A stretch of DNA of 25,665 bases, taken from positions 1 to 25,665 of the forward strand of contig CANPWR010000007.1 of NCBI GenBank assembly GCA_947584825.1. The letters run 5' to 3'. The translations under genes and the position numbers were made by a program. Source of the stretch: an uncultured Clostridia bacterium (lineage in GTDB: Bacteria; Bacillota; Clostridia; Oscillospirales; Ruminococcaceae). Positions within the stretch are counted from its first letter, which is position 1. Each line of letters begins with the position of its first letter. Positions 15,608 through 22,186 of the stretch are shown piece by piece. Under the pieces are notes generated by a model. The model made no database searches. It had not been told where the DNA came from and was given only the letters and a program-made list of their open reading frames with translations.

Positions 15608-16882
15608 ATGTATATTGCAATTATAGTTATACTGGTTGCATTATCCGCTGTTTTTTCATCAACAGAAACGGCTTTTGCATCAGTTAACAAAATAAGAATT
15701 AAGTCATATGCCGAAGACAAAACTAAAAAATCAAAAAGAGCCAAAAAAGTCCTTTATATTATAGACAACTTTGATAAGGCTCTGACAGCAATATTAATAG
15801 GAAATAATATTGTAAACATATTGTCTGCTTCATTAGCAACTATTGTATTTACTGAGTATTTCGGCGCAGGAAGCGTAGGAATAGCAACTCTTGTTATGAC
15901 CGTTGTAGTTCTTTTATTCGGAGAAATTATACCAAAAAGTCTGGCAAGCGAGAATGCCGAAAAAATGTCGTTGTTTATGTCACCTATTCTCAGTGCAATT
16001 ATGACGGTTTTGACCCCAATCATATTCTTGATTACAAAGCTTAAAAACGGAATAACAAGTCTTTTCGGAACAAAAAAAGATGAACCCTTTGTAACTGAGG
16101 AGGAACTAAAATATATTATTGATGAAATTGAGGATGAAGGTGTTTTAGAAGAACAGGAATCTGACCTCGTGCGTTCGGCTCTTGATTTTGACGAAATAAC
16201 TATAAATGAAATTCTTATTCCAAGGGTAAACGTAACAGCAATTGATATAGAAAGCTCATTTGACAGCATTAAGAACGTGTTTATAAACACACAGTACTCA
16301 CGATTCCCAATTTATAAAGACTCTATCGACAATATTATAGGTATTCTTCATCAAAGCGACTTTTTCAAGGTTTATTTTAACAAAAAAACAAACGATATTA
16401 AATCTATTCTAAAAAAACCTATATATATTCCTGAACACCAGAAAATATCGGTTACTTTAAATCTTATGCAAAAGCAAAAGGTTCATATGGCCGTTGTTAT
16501 TGACGAATACGGCGGAACTATGGGTATAGTTACTCTTGAAGATATTATTGAGGAGCTAGTAGGTGAAATTTACGACGAAAGTGATGAAGAGGATACCTCA
16601 TTCATTCAGCTTTCAGTTAACAGCTATGAGGTATCAGCCGATATATCTATAAACGATTTTCTAGATAGACTCGGTCTGCCTGAGGATACCATAGACAGTG
16701 ACTGCACATCAGTCGGAGGCTGGTTTATGGACTCACTAAATAAAATTCCTGAGTATGGTGATACAATTCAAATTGATAGGTTTACCCTTAAAGCTATTGA
16801 AGTAAATGATCAAAGACTCGAAAGAATATTTGTCACTATAAAACCAAAAACTTCTGAAATTGAAAACACACATACTGAATAA
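15608..16882 (+). CDS. CNNM/CorC (hemolysin C) family transporter
   Basis: A 424-residue membrane protein of the DUF21-CBS-CorC type. Members are linked to Mg/Co ion transport and Mg efflux; the old name 'hemolysin' is misleading. Domains: DUF21 membrane region (about 1-180) starting MYIAIIVILVALSAVFSSTE, with IGNNIVNI (64-71) and FGEIIPKS (104-111); a CBS pair (about 203-320) opening with ILIPRVNVTAID and ending VVIDEYGGTMGIVTLEDIIEE; and the CorC/HlyC C-terminal domain (about 335-415) with TSVGGW. Shine-Dalgarno AAAGGA is 6 nt before the ATG. Length and domain order are normal. It is followed by pyrE, which has its own promoter, so no operon is implied. Confidence 0.93.
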   Translation: MYIAIIVILVALSAVFSSTETAFASVNKIRIKSYAEDKTKKSKRAKKVLYIIDNFDKALTAILIGNNIVNILSASLATIVFTEYFGAGSVGIATLVMTVVVLLFGEIIPKSLASENAEKMSLFMSPILSAIMTVLTPIIFLITKLKNGITSLFGTKKDEPFVTEEELKYIIDEIEDEGVLEEQESDLVRSALDFDEITINEILIPRVNVTAIDIESSFDSIKNVFINTQYSRFPIYKDSIDNIIGILHQSDFFKVYFNKKTNDIKSILKKPIYIPEHQKISVTLNLMQKQKVHMAVVIDEYGGTMGIVTLEDIIEELVGEIYDESDEEDTSFIQLSVNSYEVSADISINDFLDRLGLPEDTIDSDCTSVGGWFMDSLNKIPEYGDTIQIDRFTLKAIEVNDQRLERIFVTIKPKTSEIENTHTE

Positions 16883-16915
16883 TAAATCCAAGTCTTATTA
16901 TTACGCGATCTGTAT

Positions 16916-16931
16916 GCAACGTCACCGTTGC
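16916..16931. repeat. Small hairpin just upstream of the pyrE promoter
   Basis: GCAACG (16916-16921) pairs with CGTTGC (16926-16931), TCAC loop. It ends one base before the -35 of pyrE. It could be a weak terminator of the upstream gene (a T run only follows about 10 nt later) or an operator; neither is shown. Confidence 0.4.
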
Positions 16932-16932
16932 C

Positions 16933-16961
16933 TTGACAGTGTTTTTTACATATGCTAAAAT
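16933..16961 (+). promoter_or_regulatory. Sigma-A promoter of pyrE
   Basis: TTGACA (16933-16938), 17-bp spacer, TAAAAT (16956-16961) with the TG of an extended -10 at 16953-16954. The leader is about 35 nt, with no room for a PyrR-type attenuator. Confidence 0.82.
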
Positions 16962-17001
16962 ATTCATATAAACAAACCTTATTAAAAAGGACTGAGATAT
17001 A

Positions 17002-17661
17002 ATGACGTATAAAGAAGAATTTATAAAATTCATGGAAGACAGCGGGGTTTTAAAATTCGGCGAATTTACTTTAAAAAGCGGAAGAAAAGCTCCTTATTTT
17101 TTAAATGCCGGTAGCTACTGCACAGGTGAACAGCTTGTTAAGTTAGGTCATTATTATGCACAATGTATCAAAGAGCATAATGTTGAGTTTGACACTCTGT
17201 TCGGACCCGCATATAAGGGTATGCCTCTTGCCTGCTCGGCGGCTATTGCACTTTCAAACGATTTCGGTATTAATGCCAACTACTGTTTTGACAGAAAGGA
17301 AATCAAGGATCATGGCGAGGGTGGAATGTTTGTAGGAAAAAATCTTGAGGACGGCGAAAAGGTTATTTACATTGAGGACGTTATGACCTCCGGCAAGGCT
17401 CTTCGTGAGACGCTTCCAAAACTAAAGGCTCAGGCTGATGTAGATGTTACAGCAATGTTTATTTCTGTTGACAGAATGGAAAAAGGCACAGGTGAAAAAT
17501 CCGCAGTTCAGCAGACAGCCGACGATTTCGGTATCCCCGTATATTCGATTGTAAACATATACGATATTATCGACTGCATTAAAAAGGGCATAATCGGTGG
17601 TAAAGAATATCTTGACGATATTGAAGCTTACATTGAAAAATACGGAGCTAAAAAGGATTAA
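17002..17661 (+). CDS. pyrE: Orotate phosphoribosyltransferase
   Basis: Enzyme of de novo pyrimidine synthesis joining orotate to PRPP to give OMP. The 219-residue length is normal. Seen: FTLKSGRKAPYFLNAG (about 22-37, orotate-binding start), the FGPAYKGMPLA strand-loop (67-77), the flexible catalytic loop FDRKEIKDHGEGG (96-108) and the PRPP motif VIYIEDVMTSGKA (121-133) with its acidic pair E125-D126. Shine-Dalgarno AAGGA is 10 nt before the ATG. The gene is monocistronic here, apart from other pyr genes, with a strong promoter and a shared terminator. It converges with a degenerate relative at 17733. Confidence 0.96.
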   Translation: MTYKEEFIKFMEDSGVLKFGEFTLKSGRKAPYFLNAGSYCTGEQLVKLGHYYAQCIKEHNVEFDTLFGPAYKGMPLACSAAIALSNDFGINANYCFDRKEIKDHGEGGMFVGKNLEDGEKVIYIEDVMTSGKALRETLPKLKAQADVDVTAMFISVDRMEKGTGEKSAVQQTADDFGIPVYSIVNIYDIIDCIKKGIIGGKEYLDDIEAYIEKYGAKKD

Positions 17662-17689
17662 GCAAGTTAAGCACAATATATAAATCACA

Positions 17690-17722
17690 AAAAAGAGCAA
17701 AGCGTAAAGCCTTGCTCTTTTT
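17690..17722. terminator. Bidirectional terminator between pyrE and the phosphoribosyltransferase-like gene
   Basis: AAAAAGAGCAA (17690-17700) pairs perfectly with TTGCTCTTTTT (17712-17722), 11-nt loop. T runs occur on both strands. Confidence 0.9.
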
Positions 17723-17732
17723 ATATCACAAT

Positions 17733-18362
17733 CTAAATCTTTGAATATCCAAAGCTGTTTATAATTGCATCAACCTTCTGACCTGCTTTGCACAATGGAC
17801 AATCACCTGCTGGATACGTGTCGTAGTGCGGTATGTCGTCTGCTGAGAAAATACAGTTTATCTCAAATCCGTGACTTTCCTTTCTTGCCGAGAAAATTGA
17901 AGAAATAGCAGTTAAATTTCCGTTATAATACTGCAAACACTCAACCATTCTGTTAATTGTTTTTCCTGTTGAAACTGATGAAATCATAAGCATTATATTC
18001 TTACCCCAAACAGCTTTCTGAGTGTTATCTCTGAAAACCATCTGGTTGTTTGAATTAAGCTCAGGGGTAAGCACATTTATATCAGAACCTATATTCATTC
18101 CTGCACTTGATAATTCACTTGCTAAAAACGCACCGATCATCTCAGTACCCTCTAAACAAATTATCGTGTCTATATGAACAGACATCAGCTTTGTTGAAAG
18201 CTCTTTTGCAGTTTCCTTAGCCATCTTATGCTGAGTTTTCAGCCTTGTCATATCCATATAATTATTTACATGAGAGTGGTTTGTGGCAAAATGCCCCGGA
18301 ATATACCCGATTTTTATATGTTTATTGTGGCGTGCTGATATTTCTTTCATTCTGCTTTCCAT
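17733..18362 (-). CDS. Phosphoribosyltransferase-like protein with a degenerate PRPP motif
   Basis: A 209-residue protein with the type I phosphoribosyltransferase layout. DTIICLEGTEMIGAFLASEL (65-84) corresponds to the strand-loop-helix seen in orotate phosphoribosyltransferases, IMLMISSVSTGKT (123-135) to the PRPP-binding motif, and CPLCKAGQKVDAI (188-200) to the family's C-terminal end. In the PRPP motif the two acidic residues that hold ribose hydroxyls are Ser128-Ser129, so catalysis is doubtful. C188 and C191 make a CPLC pair that could bind metal. Shine-Dalgarno GGAGG is 7 nt before the ATG. It converges with pyrE and has its own promoter with a palindrome at +1. It may be a regulator or a divergent enzyme; the fold is fairly sure, the function unknown. 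Confidence 0.75.
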   Translation of the reverse strand: MESRMKEISARHNKHIKIGYIPGHFATNHSHVNNYMDMTRLKTQHKMAKETAKELSTKLMSVHIDTIICLEGTEMIGAFLASELSSAGMNIGSDINVLTPELNSNNQMVFRDNTQKAVWGKNIMLMISSVSTGKTINRMVECLQYYNGNLTAISSIFSARKESHGFEINCIFSADDIPHYDTYPAGDCPLCKAGQKVDAIINSFGYSKI

Positions 18363-18375
18363 ATAAAGTCCTCCG

Positions 18376-18393
18376 TTAGTTTAATTTAACTAA
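18376..18393. repeat. Palindrome at the start of the phosphoribosyltransferase-like transcript
   Basis: TTAGTT (18376-18381) and AACTAA (18388-18393) are perfect inverted arms around TAATTT. The element begins right after the -10 and covers the expected +1, a typical repressor position. It may also be chance in AT-rich DNA. Confidence 0.4.
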
Positions 18394-18422
18394 ATTATAT
18401 CACAATCAAAGCAGATATTCAA
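18394..18422 (-). promoter_or_regulatory. Promoter of the phosphoribosyltransferase-like gene
   Basis: Minus strand TTGAAT (18422-18417), 17-bp spacer, TATAAT (18399-18394), preceded by TGA to give the extended -10 TGATATAAT. Confidence 0.78.
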
Positions 18423-18508
18423 GCACTTTTTACAAAACATTTGCAATTCTATAATACAGTAATTTTTAGTCATCATTAATTTTAGGCTGAATATTTATGA
18501 ACATTTCT

Positions 18509-19522
18509 TTATCTTTCGTAAAAATACGGTCCGATATATTCTTCGTGAGTTTTAGAATATGTCCATGAGAAATCATAAGCGGTTACCGTAACGTCATACA
18601 AACCATTTAAAAAATCTGAATCCAAATTTGACAGATTATGTATTCGATAGCCTAAATCATCAGCATTAAAAATAATAACAGCATTATCCTTATGCTTTTT
18701 ATCAAAAAGAATTTGTGCCTGCTTTTCAGTACATGCTTCAACAAACTCAAAACTAAAAAGATGCCAGAGAAAGCTTTTATATTTATGTGATGAATTGACA
18801 CATAAATCATTCAATTTTCGCATATTTGCATCCTTTGGAGCAAACACAGATACCCATTGTTTTTTGTACTCACGAATCTCTTTTTCTGACATTTCCTCAA
18901 AACAAATATTAGAGTTTTTGAAAAAACAAATAATATCCTGTTTTAAATTATTCATATATTCACGATGTAATTGTCGGTTTTCTTTCCAGCTTTTAAATCT
19001 GCGACGAATTTCCCAAATTCTTGGTGGGTAAATAGATTCCAATTCACATTTTTCATCAAGCAGCCATGGCATTTCTTCACACCAAAAATTAATGCAAATA
19101 CATCCGTCTGGAATATCATCTGGTATTTCAGAAAACTCATTTTCGGGATTCTGAAAATCGAATTCAAAGATACCTAAATTTATTCTTGTATCAGGACGAT
19201 CATCCACAAAATTATTTTCAACTAATTCCTCTACTGTAAGCAAGATTTCTTTCGGCGCACTTATATATTTTCCATAAACATAATAATGCCCACCGCATGG
19301 CATAAGTTTTTTTGACATACCAACCTCTTCAACATTACACATAAGAGGATCAATAGCAAAATTATTAAAAAACTCTTTTTCTTCATCAGTAAGGGTATCA
19401 CAATATTTTGCAAAATTCCTATATGCCTGACTTTTATTATCAATTTTCATATTCTTATAAAACTGCTTTGTTTTTTCAATATCAACATCAATTTCCCACT
19501 CACCATATTTTACAATAGACAC
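18509..19522 (-). CDS. Two-part protein of unknown function with a DUF4275-like C-terminus
   Basis: A 337-residue soluble protein with no signal peptide or membrane span. The C-terminal 140 residues carry a pattern I recall for DUF4275 (PF14101): KQWVSVFAP, FLWHLFSFE, LFDKKHKDNAVIIFN and the end FSWTYSKTHEEYIGPYF. The N-terminal 180 residues (LMPCGGHYYVYGKYI, GCICINFWCEEMPWLLDE) are not recognised. The GTG at 19522 is preferred because AGGGA (about 19534-19530) lies 7 nt before it; a GTG at 19537 overlaps that site. Promoter at 19573-19600. The gene sits beside two tRNA genes, a common place for acquired DNA, though no integrase or repeat is seen. An immunity-type or accessory role is possible but unsupported. 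Confidence 0.72.
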   Translation of the reverse strand: MSIVKYGEWEIDVDIEKTKQFYKNMKIDNKSQAYRNFAKYCDTLTDEEKEFFNNFAIDPLMCNVEEVGMSKKLMPCGGHYYVYGKYISAPKEILLTVEELVENNFVDDRPDTRINLGIFEFDFQNPENEFSEIPDDIPDGCICINFWCEEMPWLLDEKCELESIYPPRIWEIRRRFKSWKENRQLHREYMNNLKQDIICFFKNSNICFEEMSEKEIREYKKQWVSVFAPKDANMRKLNDLCVNSSHKYKSFLWHLFSFEFVEACTEKQAQILFDKKHKDNAVIIFNADDLGYRIHNLSNLDSDFLNGLYDVTVTAYDFSWTYSKTHEEYIGPYFYER

Positions 19523-19572
19523 TTTATTATCCCTCACATTAAAAATTCAAATATATGTTTTCACTAAACTAT

Positions 19573-19600
19573 AGTATACCATATGATTAATAAATTGCAA
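19573..19600 (-). promoter_or_regulatory. Probable promoter of the DUF4275-like gene
   Basis: Minus strand TTGCAA (19600-19595), 16-bp spacer, TATACT (19578-19573), preceded by TGG (extended -10). Confidence 0.55.
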
Positions 19601-19764
19601 CAAATTTTACTCGTTAGTATAGTGTTTTAAACTGACTGATAAAATATCAGAAAAACATAAAATACTATATTAAAAATCAAAACCCCGCAAAACCAATTAA
19701 TAGCTTTGCGAGGTCTCAATTTATGGAAAGAGGTAACAAAAAGATGTACCACTAACGCGAGAAC

Positions 19765-19800
19765 AAAAAGTTCACGTTCCACAAAATGTGAAACGCGAAC
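19765..19800 (-). terminator. Terminator of the tRNA unit
   Basis: On the minus strand GTTCGCGTTTCACA (19800-19787) pairs with TGTGGAACGTGAAC (19783-19770), 14 bp with two G-T wobbles, 3-nt loop, followed by five T (19769-19765). Confidence 0.88.
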
Positions 19801-19805
19801 AGGCT

Positions 19806-19820
19806 CCGGCGCCTCGCCGG
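19806..19820. repeat. GC-only hairpin abutting the tRNA-Ser 3' end
   Basis: CCGGCG (19806-19811) and CGCCGG (19815-19820) form a 6-bp all-GC stem with a 3-nt loop. On the transcript it begins at the base right after the encoded CCA of tRNA-Ser, so it may mark or hinder 3' processing. Confidence 0.6.
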
Positions 19821-19909
19821 TGGCGCAGACGGCGAGATTCGAACTCGCGGGGGATTGCTCCCTAACTGATTTCGAGTCAGCCCCGTTATGACCACTTCGA
19901 TACGTCTGC
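19821..19909 (-). tRNA. tRNA-Ser(CGA)
   Basis: The 89-nt gene has acceptor GCAGACG / CGTCTGC, discriminator G, encoded CCA (19823-19821), anticodon loop CTCGAAA with anticodon CGA, a long variable arm of the serine type, and T-arm GCGAGTTCGAATCTCGC. It reads UCG codons. It lies downstream of tRNA-Arg(CCT) on the same strand and is probably part of one transcript. Confidence 0.96.
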
Positions 19910-19999
19910 AAGTTAATGCCTTTTGCACAACACAAAAAGCATTATATCATATTACAATTTCTAAATCAACTTAAATCCAAATAATTTACGGACTTAATC

Positions 20000-20074
20000 T
20001 GGCACCCCCTACCAGAATCGAACTGATAACTAATCCTTAGGAGGGACTTGTTATATCCATTTAACTAAGGGGGC
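20000..20074 (-). tRNA. tRNA-Arg(CCT)
   Basis: The 75-nt gene has acceptor GCCCCCT / AGGGGGT (first pair G-T), discriminator G, encoded CCA (20002-20000), anticodon loop CTCCTAA with anticodon CCT, and a T-loop TTCGATT. It reads AGG codons. Promoter at 20101-20129; tRNA-Ser(CGA) follows after a 90-nt gap. Confidence 0.95.
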
Positions 20075-20100
20075 GTGCTTAATAAATATATGACTAAAAT

Positions 20101-20129
20101 ATTATATCATAAAATAACTTTTTTAACAA
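20101..20129 (-). promoter_or_regulatory. Promoter of the tRNA-Arg/tRNA-Ser unit
   Basis: Minus strand TTGTTA (20129-20124), 17-bp spacer, TATAAT (20106-20101), with TGA in front (extended -10 TGATATAAT), 27 nt before the tRNA-Arg 5' end. Confidence 0.78.
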
Positions 20130-20228
20130 TAGTCTATAAGTAAAAATTTTTATTCTTTTTAAACAATATTTATTTTCTCCGCATAATTTTACCAAACCTG
20201 CACATAGTAATTTTGGAGGTGAAGTAAA

Positions 20229-20402
20229 ATGACTTCAAAAGATTTACTATATGTTGAAGACGCTCTGGGACACGAAAAATATTTCAAAAGTCAATGTCAG
20301 GAAGTTATCTCAAAGCTTGAAGACGCTGAGCTGATAAATTGCGTTAACAATTTGTCAAGCAAGCACGATCAGATTTTCAAGAGTTTTTATGGACTTCTCT
20401 AA
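20229..20402 (+). CDS. Small helical protein, CotF-associated (57 aa)
   Basis: The product starts MTSKDLLYVEDALGHEKYFK and continues as a second helix (ELINCVNNLSSKHDQIFKSF). The two-helix pattern with His and Glu spaced along it resembles half of the ferritin-like Coat F fold. Shine-Dalgarno GGAGGTGA (from 20215) is 9 nt before the ATG. It is followed 54 nt later by a clearer CotF-like gene, so the two are probably co-transcribed and made during sporulation. It is too short for standard ORF cut-offs. Coat location is inferred from the neighbour and family. Confidence 0.75.
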   Translation: MTSKDLLYVEDALGHEKYFKSQCQEVISKLEDAELINCVNNLSSKHDQIFKSFYGLL

Positions 20403-20456
20403 ACTAAAAAGCTATATATGAACTCTTGATTAGCAAATTATGAAAGGAGAAAATCT

Positions 20457-20705
20457 ATGAACGACAAGGATTTAATGGAAGGACTATTGCTAACTGAAAA
20501 AGGTGTGTGCGACCTCTATATGCACGGTTCAATTGAATCTACACCGGGAAATGTCCGCCAGACCTTTTCAAAAGCACTCAATGAAGCTCTTAATATTCAA
20601 GACACTCTTTATGAGCAAATGTCTAAAAAAGGCTGGTATTCTACAAAACAGGTAGAACAACAACAGATTGATCAGGTAAAACAAAAGTTTTCAAATCAGA
20701 ACTAA
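20457..20705 (+). CDS. CotF-like spore coat protein (82 aa)
   Basis: A Coat F family (PF07875) protein. It begins MNDKDLMEGLLLTEKGVCDL, then a helix (VRQTFSKALNEALNIQDTLYEQM) and the family's typical end MSKKGWYSTKQVEQQQIDQV, then a short polar tail. Coat F proteins are small ferritin-like helical proteins of the spore coat; in clostridia they often occur as tandem small genes, as here. Shine-Dalgarno AAAGGAG (20443-20449) is 7 nt before the ATG. A terminator follows at once. Sporulation-specific expression is expected; no convincing sporulation promoter was found before the pair. Confidence 0.85.
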   Translation: MNDKDLMEGLLLTEKGVCDLYMHGSIESTPGNVRQTFSKALNEALNIQDTLYEQMSKKGWYSTKQVEQQQIDQVKQKFSNQN

Positions 20706-20713
20706 AAATTAAG

Positions 20714-20748
20714 GGTGCGGAAATTTAAATAGTCTTCCGCACCTTTTT
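20714..20748 (+). terminator. Terminator after the CotF-like pair
   Basis: GGTGCGGAA (20714-20722) pairs perfectly with TTCCGCACC (20735-20743), 12-nt loop, followed by five T. Confidence 0.92.
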
Positions 20749-20808
20749 AATTGCTTAAATGCAATAAATCCAACTTAATAATTATAGCATTTTTTATATT
20801 CTTAAATC

Positions 20809-20833
20809 ATAAGTATAAATATACAGACATATT
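20809..20833 (+). promoter_or_regulatory. Weak candidate sigma-E promoter of spoIIP
   Basis: TCATAAG (-35, around 20807-20813) and CATATTAG (-10, from 20828), 14 bp apart, partly match the sigma-E consensus known from Bacillus (about 5 of 7 and 5 of 8). spoIIP is sigma-E controlled in Bacillus. Tentative. Confidence 0.3.
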
Positions 20834-20834
20834 A

Positions 20835-20901
20835 GCAAGAGACGCCAAAGTAAGGCACTGATTGTCTGACTCTTGCCTCTGGTTTCTAGTCTCATGCCTC
20901 T
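20835..20901. repeat. Repeats with alternative pairings upstream of spoIIP
   Basis: GACTCTTGCCTCT (20868-20880) and GTCTCATGCCTCT (20889-20901) are direct repeats, 11 of 13 identical, 21 bp apart. GCAAGAGAC (20835-20843) is complementary to the first nine bases of either copy with a single mismatch each, so the two stems exclude each other. AGGCA (20853-20857) can also pair with TGCCT in each copy. Confidence 0.55.
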
Positions 20902-20928
20902 AAGTAGTGAAAGGACAGGATATGAAAA

Positions 20929-22143
20929 ATGAATGTTTATAAAAAAATCGTAGTAAAATCAATTTGTGTAATTCTTGCTGTTGTTATAACACCGCTGTTT
21001 GTTTTTATAGGAATGAACTACGGAAACGAGATACTGGATGTCACAGGCTCAATGGCAGCTTCTTCTGCAAAAATGTCATTCGGAGATAATACAGAATACA
21101 TAACAGAATTATCGAAAAAGCTTGGTGCAACATTGATCAATGAACCATCAAACGAGTTTTACAGAGTGAATGTCGGTGGAAAGTCAACGTGGGCAATTGA
21201 TATGGCACCTAATGAAACAGAGGCAGGCAACAATCCCAAGAAAAGTGCCAAAACTTACAAAAGCATAGTGGAAAACAGCGACAGCATTACAGAGAGTAAT
21301 CCGCTCCCCTACCCTAAAGAACTAGAAAGTCATGATGGGGATATTGAAGATGTCCACTACGGAACTTATTCAGATACAAACTTTATAACACTCAACAGCG
21401 GTGCACAAGTAAGAAACTGCACCGAATTAAGCAATAAAAAAATACTCAAGCAAAGTGAAAAATCTCCTGATTTTAATATTGAACCAAACAGCAATGAACC
21501 ACAGGTGCTGATTTACCATACCCATACCACTGAAAGCTTTGAGCCTTACACAAGAGATTACTATGATAAGTCATTCTCCTGCAAAACCACCGACGCAGAA
21601 AAAAATATGATACGAGTGGGCAACGCAATTTGCAAACAGCTTGAGAAAAACGGTATCAAGACAGTTCATTCAACTACGATACACGATTATCCCGACTATA
21701 ACTCAGCCTATGATTTAAGCTATAACACCGTTTCTAAAATACTTAAAAAATACCCATCCATTAAGGTCGTTTTAGACATACACCGTGACGCTATTGAAAA
21801 GGAAAACGGATTGAGACTTTCTCCTATAACCGAAGTCAACGGTAAACGAGCAGCACAGCTTATGATAATATCCTGTGCCGACTACGCAGACGGCTCTATG
21901 GGTATGCCAAACTTTTTAAAAAATCTGACCTTCGCCTGTTCTTTGCAGTCACAAATCGAAACAGATTACCCGGGACTTGACCGCCCTGTCCTGTTCGACT
22001 ATCGAAACTATAATCAATCGCTTTCGACAGGTGCGTTGTTAATAGAAGTAGGAAGTCACGGAAATTCACTTGACGAGGCAATATATACAGGTAGATTGTT
22101 GGGAAAATCACTGTCAAGAGCTTTGTTAAATACAGCAGAATAG
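20929..22143 (+). CDS. spoIIP: Stage II sporulation protein P
   Basis: SpoIIP is a mother-cell membrane-anchored cell-wall amidase that, with SpoIID and SpoIIM, thins septal peptidoglycan so the mother cell can engulf the forespore. Seen in 404 residues: an N-terminal anchor (about 10-30, IVVKSICVILAVVITPLFVF), a variable polar stretch, then the catalytic domain with YHTHTTESFEPY (196-207), LDIHRDAIEKENG and LLIEVGSHGNSLDEA. The length is normal. AGGA (20917-20920) is 8 nt before the ATG at 20929; an overlapping ATG at 20922 opens only a 6-codon frame. The upstream region holds unusual repeats. The gene stands alone between the CotF-like pair and the convergent ABC operon. Confidence 0.95.
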   Translation: MNVYKKIVVKSICVILAVVITPLFVFIGMNYGNEILDVTGSMAASSAKMSFGDNTEYITELSKKLGATLINEPSNEFYRVNVGGKSTWAIDMAPNETEAGNNPKKSAKTYKSIVENSDSITESNPLPYPKELESHDGDIEDVHYGTYSDTNFITLNSGAQVRNCTELSNKKILKQSEKSPDFNIEPNSNEPQVLIYHTHTTESFEPYTRDYYDKSFSCKTTDAEKNMIRVGNAICKQLEKNGIKTVHSTTIHDYPDYNSAYDLSYNTVSKILKKYPSIKVVLDIHRDAIEKENGLRLSPITEVNGKRAAQLMIISCADYADGSMGMPNFLKNLTFACSLQSQIETDYPGLDRPVLFDYRNYNQSLSTGALLIEVGSHGNSLDEAIYTGRLLGKSLSRALLNTAE

Positions 22144-22147
22144 AAAA

Positions 22148-22176
22148 AACGCCTGAACTATATAAGTTTGGGCGTT
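22148..22176. terminator. Terminator between spoIIP and the ABC operon
   Basis: A 12-bp stem pairs 22148-22159 (AACGCCTGAACT) with 22165-22176 (AGTTTGGGCGTT), two wobbles. The T run is good on the minus strand (TTTTTTCTA) and poor on the plus strand, so it mainly serves the ABC operon. Confidence 0.75.
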
Positions 22177-22186
22177 TATCTCTTTA

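Noticed and set aside
19635..19655. Small hairpin CTGATA/TATCAG with a following A run
   Set aside because: On the plus strand it is followed by A, not T, and on the minus strand the T run precedes it; not a terminator for either neighbour.
19627..19935. Frames crossing the tRNA-Ser gene and its terminator on both strands
   Set aside because: The sequence is fully explained by a tRNA, a GC hairpin and a terminator.
20180..20210. Sigma-E or sigma-K promoter for the CotF-like pair (ATATT ... CATAATTT)
   Set aside because: The spacer between the two elements is about 11 bp, too short for sigma-E, and the -10 does not match sigma-K.
20922..20942. Six-codon frame overlapping the spoIIP start
   Set aside because: Its ATG is only 1 nt from AGGA and the product is six residues; most likely chance, though it could slightly affect initiation.
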